This document shows, one piece after another, positions 37,417 through 51,979 of a stretch of 64,000 bases of DNA. Each line of letters begins with the position of its first letter. Position 1 is the first letter of the stretch. Where the stretch lies: NCBI GenBank assembly GCA_905182995.1, contig CAJJDP010000090.1, positions 333,127 through 397,126 of the forward strand. The letters are read 5' to 3'. Position numbers and translations under genes: made by a program. The notes beneath the pieces are model-generated. The model searched no databases. It saw nothing but the letters and a program-made list of their open reading frames with translations, and had not been told where the DNA came from. This stretch comes from Paramecium octaurelia. Its lineage: Eukaryota; Ciliophora; Oligohymenophorea; Peniculida; Parameciidae.

Positions 37417-40400
37417 CCATAATTTTCAAAATATATTAAAACAATAACAAGAAGTCTTTAGAATTATCATCTATCTATAAAAGGCTTTTATATATTTAGT
37501 TATTTTTTTTGTTTCTATTATTCCTAAATCAAAAATAATTATTTATTTATAATAATTTAAAAAAGCTAAACATATATTTTCTCGTTATTTTAAATCTTTC
37601 TAATATGCCAATATGCAGAAAGCTCTGAGCATTGAAAGTAGACTTTTTAAAGTGAATTTGTTCTTATGAGTTGAACAATTTAATTCTTAAATAATACTCA
37701 GAAAATTATATATTTGATAGTGATTCTAAAGAGAAATAATATATAAACAAGACACCAAGTGTTGCTAGTATGAACTTCTTTTAATACCAAAAATGGCAGA
37801 GAATTATCATATATTTTACAGAATTTCCTTAAGCTATTCTAAAAAAAAAGGAGAATATTATTTTATAGTTAGTTCTTTTTTATCATATATTTATAAGAGA
37901 TTTGTGAAAGTTCAATAGAAAATATGAAAAAGCTTGCTAATTTCAAATTTGAATTCAATACTACCAGGTTTTGTGAAGCCTGATCTTTCTTCTTCTTTTT
38001 TCCAACAGTAAAGTGTAATGTAACTCCACTTTTAAATTCATTAATTTTATTCTACATTTAATTAGGTTATTGAATAAATCAATAGCTCATAATATCAGCA
38101 GAAATAATATTTCCACAGGCAAATCATTATTCATTCAAAATTTTGGTAGTTAACCTCTTTGAATATCCTTATACAGGGTTAAATTCCTAGCCTATATAAT
38201 TGTACTTACCTTCTATCTCTTATAAAGTGGACAGGCAGAGAATATTGCTTTGTAAAAGTTGTACACTTCCCTCTTCATTTGAGGGGATTTGAAATTCTTT
38301 ATGAGTTTTACAAAATAAAAAGCCCAAAAAAGGTTAATTTTGTTTCTGAACTACTCGTCCAAGTTTTTCTTTTTAGCCTACTAACAATTACATTGCTGAC
38401 TTCCTAAATTAGTTCATATGTCGTTATTTTTTCTATATTTATACAAGTGTTATAATCCTTGTTGAAATATACCCTGTTTTTCTCGTTAGAGCTCAAATAA
38501 CTAGTCTTCAATATTAATAATATATTGGGTTTAATGGAAAATACTTCACTTGAAAATTCTAATAAGAATTTAGGATAAGTTTGTAGGATTATTAAGGAGT
38601 TTCATTTTATAGCCACTTAAGTATCTCAAATGGAAGCATGAAGAACCCTTTATTAGTTTACATTTTGAGCTGCTTTTGTAAATTAAAATTCATATTTATT
38701 AAGTTTCAAACATTCTAAAAGCATTATTAATGTTACTTTTAATGTTTATTTTTTAATCATTTATTATTTAAACATATATCCGATTTCAAATATCAAATAC
38801 CCCCTTGTCAAATCTTTATTGTTTATCAGCAAACCATTACTTTCCATTAATTATAAAAAACCTTTTAAGTGGAATTAAATAAGTCTTAACTTGCTCTTAA
38901 ACTTAATTATTTTGAAAGAAAATATATAAGAGTATATAGATCTAAATTATTTAAATTTAGATCTATGGAGATTAACTCGTTTTGTAAAAATTAACCCTTA
39001 TTACCCTTAAGTAAGGAATTTAATTTAAAATAATATGTATGTTTAGAAATCATAATCAAATCTATTATCTTAATTTTGATTGTTTAATATTTAATTAAAA
39101 GCCTCCCAATATTATTTCATTAAGATCATAATAATATTTAATTAAATTAATGATGCAATTTGTAAACAACAGGACAAGTATATAAAAATAAATAACGCTT
39201 CCTATAGTAAATTTTGTGAAGTTATATGACTAACAATAAATCATTTTGAATAGGCCTTGAATAGGATAACAGATGACATAAACTGTAAGCAAAATCCAAC
39301 TAGAGAAATAAGTAAAATATTTTAATATCGATCAAATAGAATAAAGTTTCAAATATAAACCTGAAAATGAAGTGAAAATTAGTGATAATTAAAGGAATAC
39401 CATTTTAAAATACAAAAAAATTAATTATATTAAAAAAAGGTTTGGATAAATTACTTAATTTCTTAGCTTCTACTTTTTTTTTAATTAAATTGAATAGGAT
39501 AGTAAAAAAGGTTGAAAGATAAAATCAATTTGATTATTTTCTTAGCTATACTTTAATCGTATTCACTGAATCAAATCATAATAAAAATGATTAAATACGA
39601 AGTAGGCTTGGAAGGGTTAATTTATTGAATGAAAGCCTCATATATAATACTTTGAAGCCAAGATTATTTTACTAGATTCTAATTTTCATTCAATAACTTA
39701 AGAATTCTTAAATTATTATCATTTTATCATAAGAGAACTCTAGTTATAGTCCTTTTGAATGTGTGTTTAATTTTCATAAAATTGAATTTGCTAAATGCAA
39801 ATTTCAATAATATATCTATTTTCATTTATTATACTTGGAATGCTTTAAATGAGATTTTATTGATAATTTAGTCCTCTAAGTTTTTATTATTGACAACAAA
39901 AAATCATAAATTCATAGTAATTTAAGATCAAGACTGCTTTCATAATCCAATTAAATGCAGCTTATTGTAATTTTAAACCTTGCTATCATAAGTGTCAAAG
40001 GAGGTCAAAAAAAAAATAAATTGCATCCTAGTGCATTACAAGAAATTCACCACTATTTTCATGTTGCTCTAAATTGCAAGAGCCTCTGTTTTCAATAAAT
40101 GCGAAGGCAATACTGGGTTAGTACATTTCTTTCTTGTTACCGATAACTTAATATTGATTTGCTTCCATATGTATTTTATCATTGGCGTTTTCTAAATTAA
40201 ATTAGTTCAGCTGAATTTCATTTAACTAATCTTTTACAATTAGACAAAACTTTTAATTATATAAAATCTTTGCTAATTTCCTGCTTAGTCAATATGAATG
40301 AACTCGCTTGCAATCCAATCATTTCAACTAAATGAATAAGAAGAATCTTGCTTTAATTTCTAAAAATTTTATAAAGTTTGTTATATTATTTAAGCAGTTA

Positions 40401-42138
40401 CTTATTTTTCTTCTTTTTCAGTTCAATCTCTATAAAAAATGAAAAATATTTAGGATTTCAGCAAGAATCTAAAAATAGTCTTAAATCGTATTTAGAAATT
40501 CAATTCAAAAAATGACATTACTTATAATCTTACTATCATTCATAAAGAAATATATTTGCAATTAAAGAGTAAAGCTTATGTGTAAAAAATTTCTCTTACT
40601 TCTAACAAGGTGATGAGTAATTATTTAGAAATTTATTCTTCTATGATCAGAAGATGTTTCTTCTTTTGATCGTTTATTGTATAACTAGGATGAAAGAAAT
40701 TATATTATTGCCATTTTAAATATATGATTATTAATGAGATTATTATACAAGAATGCACACTTAGAGCTTTCTGGTAAAAAAAATTAAAACTTTGAAATAC
40801 TCCAATAATATTGGTATTATTCCTACAAGTTCTCTAATTTGCAGCAGCTCATGAACAGAGTCTATAGAGAATACCAACTGAAAGCGAGCGTATTCTTTAG
40901 AGGCAATTTTGAGTCACATTTTCACATTTTTCATATCCTATGGTAGTTCTAATTATGCTTCCAGGAACTAAGAATGCTGTTTTGCTACTTCATCACTTGT
41001 TTTCAAACCAGAAAGTAAGCTGTTAGGTCCCTTTTTCATTTAATATCCTTTTGATTGGAGAAGATGATATATTAGTCTAAAAAGTCTTTGAATTCCCTAT
41101 ACACTTCTTTTGAATAGAACTTATAGAGCACACTAAATTAGAAATCTGAGGCCGAGTGGAATCCTCATACCATTTCATTCATCCTTTCTCTATTGCAAAA
41201 TTGAATTAAAATGAAAATTCAATACAACAATATCAAGCAGTTTTACGGACACTGACTACCTCCAGTACCCTCATCCATGATAATTTTCAAAACTAAGAAA
41301 AATGGAAAATCTTACATTCCTCAAAATTCATTGGATAATCTTGAAACATTTGACGATAGAGGATAATAAGAGACATAAAATGATTCTTTAGATATTTCTA
41401 TTCTTAGAAGAAGAAGTCTTGTTCTTTTTACTTGGCATTTGGCAGGAAATTTAGGCTTGCTCGAAGATATAGTATTGGAATGTCTACATTCGATTCTTGA
41501 TGTATGAATGATTTCTCAAGTTAAATTGATTCACCATTTAAATAAACTCGAATAAAAATTTATCATCTAAATAATCTTGAAATTCATAATCAATTTTGGA
41601 TCATAATCATATCTTAACCTTTAATTAGGAAATAATTTTCCTCATAAAAAATATGGGAATTTGATTTGAAGTTTAACTCAACTCTCTTCATTTCATATTT
41701 GTTAAACACAGCTAATAAGCAGTGGAATTAATAATGTAACAATTAATTGACCCCAAATTCAAGTATTTTATAAATATTAGCCTTCATTCTATCATATATA
41801 TTTACAATATACATGACTTCTATTATCAGCCTTTATCTGAGTATATATCATATTTACTAAAAACAATAATCCGTCCATTATTTTATTGGATGTTAAATTG
41901 ATATCATTATAGGTATATACACTATCCCAGCTCAGAAGTATTATGTATATAATTACTAAAAAGATTGAACAACATCACTTAAATCAAAGAGAAACCTCTA
42001 ATTAATAGTATTTGATTATTACAAAGTGGGAAGTACTACCCTTTAAATTTAAATACTGGAGATATAGGTATTTATCTTTGATTTTCTGATTTGAAAAATC
42101 TATTTTATTACAATCGCTTCAATTAAAAAAGTAATAAG
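37417..42138. other. Long stretch with only weak coding traces
   Basis: No gene could be modelled. Minus-strand frames at about 37950-38420 include GNIISADIMSY and FKSGVTLHFTVGKKKKKDQ, faintly like a cold-shock-type fold, too weak to name. At about 40800-41500 both strands have short coding-like runs broken by TGA. The rest is A+T-rich with closed frames. Confidence 0.35.
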
Positions 42139-42180
42139 TAATTATAATTATAATTATAATTATAATTATAATTATAATTA
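42139..42180 (+). repeat. Microsatellite (TAATTA)7
   Basis: Seven perfect copies of the hexamer TAATTA, 42 bases. It is not inside any gene I could model. Confidence 0.9.
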
Positions 42181-43689
42181 AATAATTTCTTATCTATTTC
42201 AAATCAGATCTATTTGAGAACAAAAAGAATCTGATTGCTAGAAGATCACAAAGAAATTCGTGAGCGATGCTTAGAATGTTTTGCTCTATGGCACTTTTAT
42301 TTATAAGAGTCAAAAAATTGACAATTTTCAGTATCAAATTCAGCAATAAAGAAAATTAAGAAATATATTTAGGAATGCCTATCAATTAGCAAAATTTTTA
42401 ACTTCAAAAGATAAATTACTATATAATTTAAACAACAAAAAATGCTCACTTTCTCTTCTGTAACTTGCAAGTATTGGAGCCCTTTTTCATATGAATATCT
42501 TTTTCTTAATTAGTTCAGCCATTTTTGCAATCCATAGTCTAAATTGATAACTTTTATCAATCACTAGCTGCTATATAATTTAAGTAAGCTCCAAATTATA
42601 GGATTATTAGTAAAATCCTAATTTAGGACTTTGAAAAAGTTCATTGCCATTTGATTTTCTTATATTTCTAAAACCTTTCTACCCTCCGCATTATATTAAT
42701 TTATTTTAATCAATAAAACTTACTTCCATGATTAAATCTTTCTAGATCAATGACAGGTCTTTCCTGGAATAAACTATCATCATTTTAAGAATTATTATTA
42801 TCCAATCAGTTCTATTTAATAGTTATTTAACCAATTTAAAATAATCAAATTGAGGAGTATAAATATTTAGCTAGAGTACCATTAATACCTTATGTTGTCA
42901 ATATAAAACCTATAAAATACTATGGTGCTAAACATAAATTTTCAAATTGAAGTGAGTTAATTAAAAGTCTGTAGAATCTAAAGACTCTATTTATTAATGA
43001 TCTGTTTCAAGAAAAGCGAAACAACAGTGTTATTTAAGTTGGATCAGCGATTGGGAAGGTAGAAATTAAACTCTACTAAAAGGTAAGTCAATCAAATATG
43101 GTATGAATATATCGATAACGAAAGGATTTAGATTCTAAACGAAAACGATTTTCAATGACCTTTGCTTCAAAGTAAAAGCAGATATGACAATGTCTCTATA
43201 ATTATAGTGAATGTAAAAGGATTTATAATAATAATAAATGAATTTTTCAAATCATTAAAATCAGAATGATCATTTGCAAAATCATCTAATAAAGTTAGAA
43301 CTTTTTGATTCTTGTGTTAGAGTTTCTTCTTTAGCACATAAATATTAATTAAATAATTTTTAAACAATAATTTGATATATATTGATATTCAAAAAATTAT
43401 TTTCAAGAGCAAAAGAATTATATGAGTTAACCGCTGCTAAGAGGATATAGTAGTAAATTTGATTTTCTGGGTTTGGGTTTGGTCAAGACTGGCTATAACT
43501 GTCTCCCTATATGACTCCAGTAGTAAGGTCTAGGCTGTTAGAAATAATACAATTTTGACGATTCCCTATTGGGAAAGACGATGAAATCGGCTATTCCAAT
43601 GAAAAGGGGTTGAAATAGGCGAAGAATAATAAAGGTGTTTAATAATCTTTTCCAAAATGCTTTCAATTCATCTTCATTAATTTTCTTCT
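42181..43689. other. No recognisable gene
   Basis: About 1.5 kb. A short plus-strand run near 43455-43500 (KFDFLGLGLVKTGYNCLP) is coding-like but soon closes. Within it GGGTTTGGGTTTGG occurs once (43469-43482). Confidence 0.35.
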
Positions 43690-44950
43690 AATTACTTATT
43701 CCTCCTTGCTTTACACCGATTCATTTTACCAAAATACAAGGGTTATTGTAATTTCTAAAAAAGACCTAAAATTTCGATGTTGGATATAAAAACCAACAGC
43801 AGAAGGAAGACCCCATACCTCTTCTTCCAGGCTTCCAATAACATCATTTGGTAGTTCCTTGAAGTTGAATATTCTAATTATCTTTTATTTGATTTCCATA
43901 AACAAAGCATTTCTTAGATTATTAACCGTATTCTTCAACAAAGGTCCCTACCCAGTTTAGGAATACATTACCCAGAATCAATAATTATGTCTTTTCAAGC
44001 TTTTATAAAAGCCGTATTAATCTCATCAAAGATTTTTTCTACTCCTCTTGCTTCAGATTAATTCTGTTTCTACTGCACTCTTCTGTTTAAAGGCGACTCC
44101 ACCTTGCGGATTTATTTTCATTTTTACTGATCATTGGTTGACTTCTAACTGAATCTGCATCTGACATCTTCTCTTCTACTATAGTTTTGTTCCCTTTACT
44201 CTATTCTTTCTGGTGTTTTTCTAACATGTGAAAATCTCACTACATTTATCACTCGATTAATTCCTCTTCCCTTTCTTTGTCTTTCGAAATAGCTTTTTTC
44301 TTCCTCTTGTAACACCAATGTAGTTTGACCAATCTTAGGTTATTAATTGGATCTCTCCCTTATCTTTCTCTCTGTAAAAGGATTATAAGTTATTAATGTA
44401 ATAGAACATGATGATGTATATCCATATCATCTATTATTAAGTGAATGCCATATGGACCTCTATTTGGAAAAGAGTCCCAACTACGAATTACAATCTTGAT
44501 TTGTTTCAATTCTGATAGCAATTATTATAAATGTCCTTCCATTTAAATTCTGACTGTGCTTTTTATTAATACTGATCATTCCAAAAATGTCCAATTAAAT
44601 TAAAAATTTTTTTTTAATTTTTTCTCTTCCACTTATCTGTTTATCCAGATTTGAGGTATCTATTATGAAATGGCTCCCATAATTTAATATTTAGCCTATC
44701 TGGGGTTTACGTCGACGTGAATTCCTTTTTCTAGCTTTTTCATATTCAAGAGATCCTTCATTCCATAAGACTTTTCCCTCTTCTCCATTTAGCAATTCAT
44801 CAATCTATGGAATGCTAGCTCAGGCTCCACTTCCCCTTATCTTTGTCATAATCCTCCAATGAATAAAGTTTTTACAATAGGGTCCTCCACTACCCTTGTC
44901 AAGAAATGTCTTGATTAGATATTTGTTTCCTTGAGAGCAAGAACTGTATC
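43690..44950 (-). other. Coding-like block of unknown identity
   Basis: This part is less A+T-rich than its flanks and has adjoining minus-strand frames. One is open for almost 90 codons (44400 down to about 44120, basic and Lys/Arg/Gln-rich, e.g. GVTRGRKKLFRK). Another follows about one base out of phase (SDADSVRSQPMISKNENKSA). Further down are GGVAFKQKSAVETELI and VWGLPSAVGFYIQHRNF. The first of these faintly resembles a line from LINE endonucleases, but nothing else of that domain is seen. It may be a decayed gene or a second element relic. No product is assigned. Confidence 0.25.
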
Positions 44951-47900
44951 TTTTTCTTGATATTTGATATTTGAAAATGAAAAATTAATTATTCGTTGTC
45001 TTTACTGAATTCAAATTTTATAATACCATTTCGGTCCATTGAGATAATTTAATCTTGAAGAATGATCCAAATTAAAATTATTTTATGATGATCTAAAGAT
45101 CCATAAATAATAAGGATAGAAAATCTCGATTGACTTCTAAATGATTGAAAAAAGAACTGAGGAAAGATAAAAATGTCTAACTGGGTTTAATGATAAATTT
45201 TCTAATCTGGATTTTACAATAACACTGAATAGAATGGGATAGGCAACAAAAGGAGTTTCATTTGATTAAATACAATTAGTTTAATTGAGTTAACTCTTTG
45301 AAAGGGCTTGCTATATCTTGAATTTGAAATGATTACCAATTTTACTAGCTAACGTTTAGAAGCAATTGATCAAACTGATATTATATTTACTTATTTCTAA
45401 CTCTTATTGAGGCATTTTATATTGGTTTTTAATTCGTTTTTCTGATGTTAAGCTCTTAGAGAATTCCAATAGAATTAGACATCTGTAATATTAAGTGTAA
45501 ATATATGTATTTCAGAAAAGATTTTTAAATTTAAAATATCTATTAATAAAAATTTTTTAAGCTGCATTTATGAACATCTTCATTTGTCTAAAAGGAAAGA
45601 TGATAAGAAAAAGGAATAAGAATGGCGAAATACAATATCTGCCTTTGTTGTTCATTTTAAGTTGTTATCTCATCCTAATGTTAAGTTATGAATATTCCTA
45701 AAATACTCATGGTATTTATTTTAGAAGTTTAATAAATAAGTGATCAGCATTGATTCAGAGAAAAAGGAAAAATAAAACATAAAAGAATAATAAATATAAT
45801 CTAAAATAACTTACTATCACATAATAATCATTACTGTAGCATACTGAATATGAGTAGCTTGTTTTTCTTTAGATCAAATGTCCTCATCTATTTTAAATAA
45901 ACTACTTTACTCAACAGAGATTTATAACTACACTCTTTTTCATAATATCTATATATCTCAACCTCTATTATTTGATTTTTAATTCTTAACCTTTGAATCG
46001 ACTATTTCTTGTAATAAAGCTACTTCGTTACAAAATTAATTAAGCTACTAAAATATATAATATATTTTATTATACTTCTTTTAAAATTTTATAATTAGTT
46101 TAGGTAAAGGGAGTCACATCAACTTCGGATTGGATTGAGATGAAAAATTGTTACAATATATTATAAGGTTAAAAATTTAAGATTGTTCTTTAATGTTTTT
46201 GAAAGAAAATTCTGTATAAAATGAAAGAGAATATCCTCTTTTGTATATTTTGTTGTATTAAGCTAAACATACTTTAGTTTCTCAAGTGTTAATTTATTAA
46301 ATAAATTTAAGTAAATTAGTTTAACCTAAATATTTTGAGTAAATTAATCTTAAGAATATTTTGGTATTATAAATATCTACCAATTTATGCAATCAATGTT
46401 GTTAACCCAATTAATCAACATTTTTTTTTCTTTTTAATCTTTGAAAAGTGTCAATAACATTAATGAAATTAGCTATAACAGTATTTTGTATAATCTTAAG
46501 TTCTTATTGAAGTCCTAAATCTTTTTAACTGGTAAAGATTTTTTTGATATTTAAAAAGTTGATCAATACTTGTGAAGAGATATTGGTAATTTTTTGAAAG
46601 GTTAATCAATTATTAAGTTTTTAACATAAAAAACTATGAATGGGTTAGTAGACTCATAAGCCTTAGAAGAATATGATTGACAGTCTATGATATCATAAAT
46701 CCAATTATTCTCAATTTTATGAAAACTGATTCATTTTCACCAATTTCAAATATTAGGGAAAGGGATTTAACCCATGATGGTTATTTCGTAAAATTTTATT
46801 TGGTATTTTTCCTAAAACACCAATTACTTTTGATTCTATCCAAAAGTTACCTTTGTTAAAGTTTGAATATTTCCTATATAAAGGTTAATTATATTCCTTT
46901 TAGAAATTTTTCATTTTTGAACTTTCACTCACATTTCATAATTTTTTATCTAAATAAAGTTGAATTATACAGATAAAACTAAAGCCAAATACTTCTAAAA
47001 GGAAATGAAGAAATAACTTGATAAAATGTTTGAATTTGATATTAATATTATATCATTACAGAATTGAAGTTAAGATTATTTCGAAATTAACATTTTAAAT
47101 TTTTAAAGCCTTATATTCATTGTTTATACTAAATTTCTTTAATTTTTGATAATGCTATCTCTTTTATATTAATAGATTTTGATAAATACTTACTTAGATA
47201 GATTTAATTATCCTTAACTGTTACTTAATTAGATAAAATTATCAAATATCTACTCATAAAAATTTTATAATACTCATAAGCTAGTAAGAGATTTAAATGT
47301 TAAAGAATATTACAATGAAAAATTTTGTTAATGAAATTACTAATGAGCGAAATGGTATGATAATTATGCAAAATAATGGATTTTGATTAGAACCACAGAA
47401 CAAATTCTATAAGGTTATTTAAAGATCCTGTTTTTAGAAATTATAGAGTGGGGAGCATATATATGTTAAACAATCATACTCATCAATTTATTCTAATCAT
47501 AAATATAAAAAAAGAGATGTTAAATTTACGCTCTTTATAGTGCCAGTGAATTATATGATTAGAATGATTAACAATACTGAATTAAGTTGAAAATTATAAG
47601 TCTCATTTTAAAGTATATACAAAACAGGAGGAAATAAAGGAATGGTTAGACTATACTAAGATATATCCTACTACAAAATATAAAAATATGCAAAATTATG
47701 AATTCAGTATTAGAATTATGATTTACATGAATATTTTTTTAGCAAGTATTTATTAATATCAAATGACCAAATAGTGGGTAGATAATAAACAATATTTATA
47801 GGAATTTGATATTAAAATGTTCAATTTTTTGAAAAATTATACTAAGTAGAAATAAATATAATTGCAATAATCTCATTGTTTTTCAAAACTAAAAACTTAA

Positions 47901-49306
47901 AGAGTGATGAATAAAGCACCACTAATTAGATATTATTACATATAATCATGCTTCTCAGTTATTTATTTCTAAATACCTATATAGGATTTATAAAAAATAC
48001 ATTTAACAGTTATTCAAAATTTTTTTCATTTGATTACTTTTATTACTTACAAGTTAGTGTAGTATAACAAATAAATTTGATAATGTAGAGCGATGTTTGA
48101 GTTAAATTGACCATTTCATAATACTTATGAAAAGTGAGAGAAGTATATCCTCATCAAGTTATTTTCCTAATTAGAGCTCAAAAAGAGTAGTTCCCTATAA
48201 ATTCTTGTTTCATCCGTAATTTTTTATTCTTTTCAAGTAAGAAGCCTATATGGAATACATTACAATCATAGATAATATATTGAATGCGAATACTGATTTT
48301 ATAATCTTATATCTAGTTGAATTCGTCCAGATTTCCTACCATTTTCTAGAATTAAGATTACCAAACCCGTTTATAAAATGGATTGAAAATCCTTCTAATT
48401 CTTTGGCGGATGGCATTTTCTTTTTTCATATTTGAAAGTTGCTCTTGCGAATGATAGACCTATATAATAAATAATTATTTTTTTAATTTTAATTTAATGC
48501 ATAGCACAAGAAAAAACAGTATTGAGAGAATTTTGATATGTGAGTAAAGAATAGAGGGATCTCACTTTATGTGCTTCTACTCTTTCTCAATTAAACTACA
48601 GAACCTAAAAAGAAATTAGTCAAAAATATTAGTTATATACTTGAAATAAATCTTTCGGTAGAAATTAATTTTAGATTTTTCTAATCTCTCCTCTAAAATT
48701 TATAAAAATAGTTTAGAATTTAGATTAAGTGATATGTCTAAGGCAAAAAGAATGTTAAAGCAAATTGAAAGATATTTTGAGCAACAAATAAGCTTGTGAT
48801 TTCTTTATTCAAGATTGAATAGATTATGAATTTGGATGAATTGGATAACAATTCTTAAGCAATTTAAGCATTGAATATAAAAAAAAAAAATTACTTTGTT
48901 AGTGTTAGCTAAGTGTCTTATTAAATTTTATTATTGAAAATATTTTGCTGTGTAAATTATTTTTTCTCATTTTAAATTTGATAATATTCTTTAACAATTA
49001 AAATCATGATTAATTCACTTTTGTTTGTTTAAATAGATTCCAGAATAATTCAATCAAATTATTTTATGAGTTTGAAATAATTATTAGTAATCGATGATAT
49101 TATTTATAGATATTTGATACATTCCAACAAGTGGCACCCAGTTATTGGTAATATTAAAACTTATTATTATATTCTTAAATTTATTTGTCAGGCTTATAAA
49201 TTTATAGTTACCCATCTAATTCATTTTAGATGCGATCTTGCTCTTATTTAATTAATGGAAAATATTTTTAGAGAGAAACATCGAGTTTAAAAATTGTAAA
49301 TAAGAT
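44951..49306. other. A+T-rich stretch without recognisable genes
   Basis: About 4.4 kb in which I could not join any frame into a gene and saw no tRNA, tandem repeat or element end. Confidence 0.45.
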
Positions 49307-49830
49307 TCATGAAAATTTATAATATGCATTCACTTTTAAAATGTGCAAACCTGAATTGTAAGTATTACCTCCTACATTTAATACATCAAATCTTTCAACA
49401 AATTGATCTGGAAATGTAATCTTGACTATTGATATTGCTAAATTACTATCATAAATTTTAGTTTGAACTCCATTCAACACAGCATAAACAATTATTGTAT
49501 AAAATCTGATACCTTCACCTATGCGATAGCCTAAATCCCAAAGCCAAATTTCGAATGTATTCAATAAATAATTTTACATTAGTGATATGGAAATTTTTTG
49601 GCTTATAAAACAAGATGTATAGGGCACGCCATCGGACATAATAGTATAAGCATCATCCTTTAAGCAAGAACCATAATTTCCATCTCTAAACCCATTTTAT
49701 CTTGCTCGTGAAATCAATGCTCCAACTTAATATTACAGCACATTCTTATGATTTTTCTTTAATATTGATTCTAATTCCCTAAATTATCTCATACATTATT
49801 ATCTGGTAGTCTATATTAATAAAATGTAAA
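49307..49830 (-). pseudogene. C-terminal F5/8C-like fragment of a second BTB/F5-8C gene
   Basis: The minus-strand frame from about 49830 to TGA at 49307 reads VGALISRARQNGFRDGN, GSCLKDDAYTI, LNTFEIWLWDLGYRIG and VERFDVLNVGGNTYNSGLH, ending NAYYKFS. It aligns segment by segment with the end of the plus-strand gene at 14866-15777 (GALITSKLLNGFLGGDNGSC; INTLKIWLWDGDNRYY; LNVAGNTYN). Frame continuity over the domain is good. I found no BTB part upstream, so it looks like a truncated duplicate in the opposite orientation. The residues after LWD differ (LGYRIGEG instead of GDNRYYN), which may be drift or a short insertion. Confidence 0.6.
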
Positions 49831-51979
49831 TAATAAATAGTAACTCACTCTTCATTTTTAAAATAATGAGGAAAAAATATGAATGAAATTAAAACTAGCA
49901 AATTATTTATTAAAAGACCTTAGTTTAATTATATTAAATTCTATTTCTACAACGATCATTACCAATATTTTAATAAATGCAGTTTGTAAATTCTATAAAG
50001 TGGCTAATTAAATTGATATTTTATTCTAATTGAAAAATCGATCATCAACCATTATGAAATTTAAAATCTGTTTAGTTTAAGTATAAGTCAATTTTAATTT
50101 TGTAAATAATTGCATTAAAATAATGCTTTGTTCAACATTAAGAATGATATTAAAACATTTAAACTTATCTCATTATTATTCTTTCTCTTCATAGATTTTA
50201 AATATATTTAGGAACTTTAAATTAATTTATTTTGGTTGTAATTGCGGCAAGTGTTGCTGATTAACTGATATGATATCTGTAAAGTATAGATCTTATTATA
50301 TTTACAATAGAATTTTAGACAACCATTTTTGTTAACAATAGCATTTGCTCACCTTTTTCACTAGCCTATCTTCATAAATATTTATACTTTTGAATTGTAA
50401 ACAATAAACTGAATTTCCTTATTATGCGGGACTTAACTTTTTTGTCCACAGACAAAAATTGACCAAATACTAAGTGACTAAATTCTAGGAACCTTCAATT
50501 ATGTTTTTAAATTTTGATTTATTATAGAATATTACTTGAGTTTATAACAGAGGATAAATACTCTTTTGAGCAAATGACTCCAAAGATTCCCTGTAATCTC
50601 TAACTTGGAGAAATACTTCTCCAGCTAAAATAAAATAACCTGATTTAAAAATTGGGAGATAGGAACGTATTTAGTTCTAAGACATAACATTAAAATTAAC
50701 ATGCTGAAAATTTTTTGATTAGATAATATAAGAAAAAAATTAATCGTATTTTAAGCATAATATTATTAATATAATTGAAGCATAGTAAATTTTTTCTCAA
50801 TTGCGAAGTTTTAATTCTAATTATTTAGTAAGTAATAAAAATGGTTTTCTTTATTTTCTAAATGCGCCTTACTCAAAAGAAAAGAGATGAGGTATAGAAA
50901 AAAAGTTACAATTTGTGATTTGTAAATTTTGAATTTATGGAGAGAAAATATCAATTTCATATCAAGATAAAATTGCTATTATTCAGTAAAATCCTTCATC
51001 AGAATTACATTGTTCAATTTATAAAAATTTAGTATTGGAATTAGCCTAAAATCGCAGAATTATGGCTTGATTTAAGAAAGAAATAATTTTATGAAAACAA
51101 GAATGAGAAATTGGTAGCAGATAAGGCTATTCCAATAATAAAACCCTACAAACAATTCAATTTTTACATGAAGAGTTAAAGGAGAATAATTCTAATTAAC
51201 AGGTTTACTAAAACTCTGAAGATTAAAATTTTTGAACAGCCATAATGCAGATTGACTTAATTTAATCGTTTTTCTTAGAACAAATTCCTTGATCTATCAA
51301 ATATGTAAAAAGTATTTACGATAAGTTAAGGAAAAATAGAAATGTAAACAATTCATATGCTTTAAAGCAGTATACAAAATACATTGATAAAATAATATCA
51401 ATTGATTCTAACACAGAAATGAAATCGAAATTAGATACTTTTAAAAAAAAAGAAATCAACAATGCTTTAAAATATTAATATTGAAATAGATTTATTTGAA
51501 AACTTAAGAATGGATTTAAATTTAAATTAGCATAAATGCTCCAAAAATATATCTTAACATATTGTTTTGATTGGAGATACGATCTGAAAATATGTAACAA
51601 CTCATTAGTTTGGAAAGACAATATTATCAAAAAAAACTAGAAGTAATGAGTAACTAATATGAAGCACTTAGGATTATGCATGGTATTCAGTTTATTCAGT
51701 TGATTGAAAGAAGGTTTCTTGTTCTTAATGAATACCATTTAGTGCCTCAATCATGTTCAGAAGAGCTCTTTCGTTGATATTACTGTAATAAGGATGAAAA
51801 TAGGTGATCTTCCCTAAGTAAAACTTTTAAGATAAAAGTGTTGTAGAATAAACGTAGAGCTAAACTCATGGGAGAAGACGAGAGTTTCTAGGAGAAATAA
51901 TCTTAATTCAATTTTTATTTTATTAATATATCATGGATTTATGCAACAATGTAAATGTTAAGCTAGTAGCTCAAAGTAA
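49831..51979. other. Mostly empty; weak coding traces at 51243-51660 (+)
   Basis: A plus-strand frame near 51243-51660 reads KYVKSIYDKLRKNRNVNNSY, LDTFKKKEINNALKY and YILTYCFDWRYDLK, with in-frame TGAs about every 50 codons, which is close to chance. If it was a gene it is dead. Nothing else is seen. Confidence 0.25.

Noticed and set aside
37950..38420. Possible cold-shock-like domain on the minus strand
   Set aside because: Only a loose resemblance in one short run, with TGAs in frame; RNP motifs are absent.
43469..43482. GGGTTTGGGTTTGG, like Paramecium telomere repeats
   Set aside because: Only about two units inside a coding-like run (LGLGL); no longer array and no chromosome end nearby, so chance is enough.
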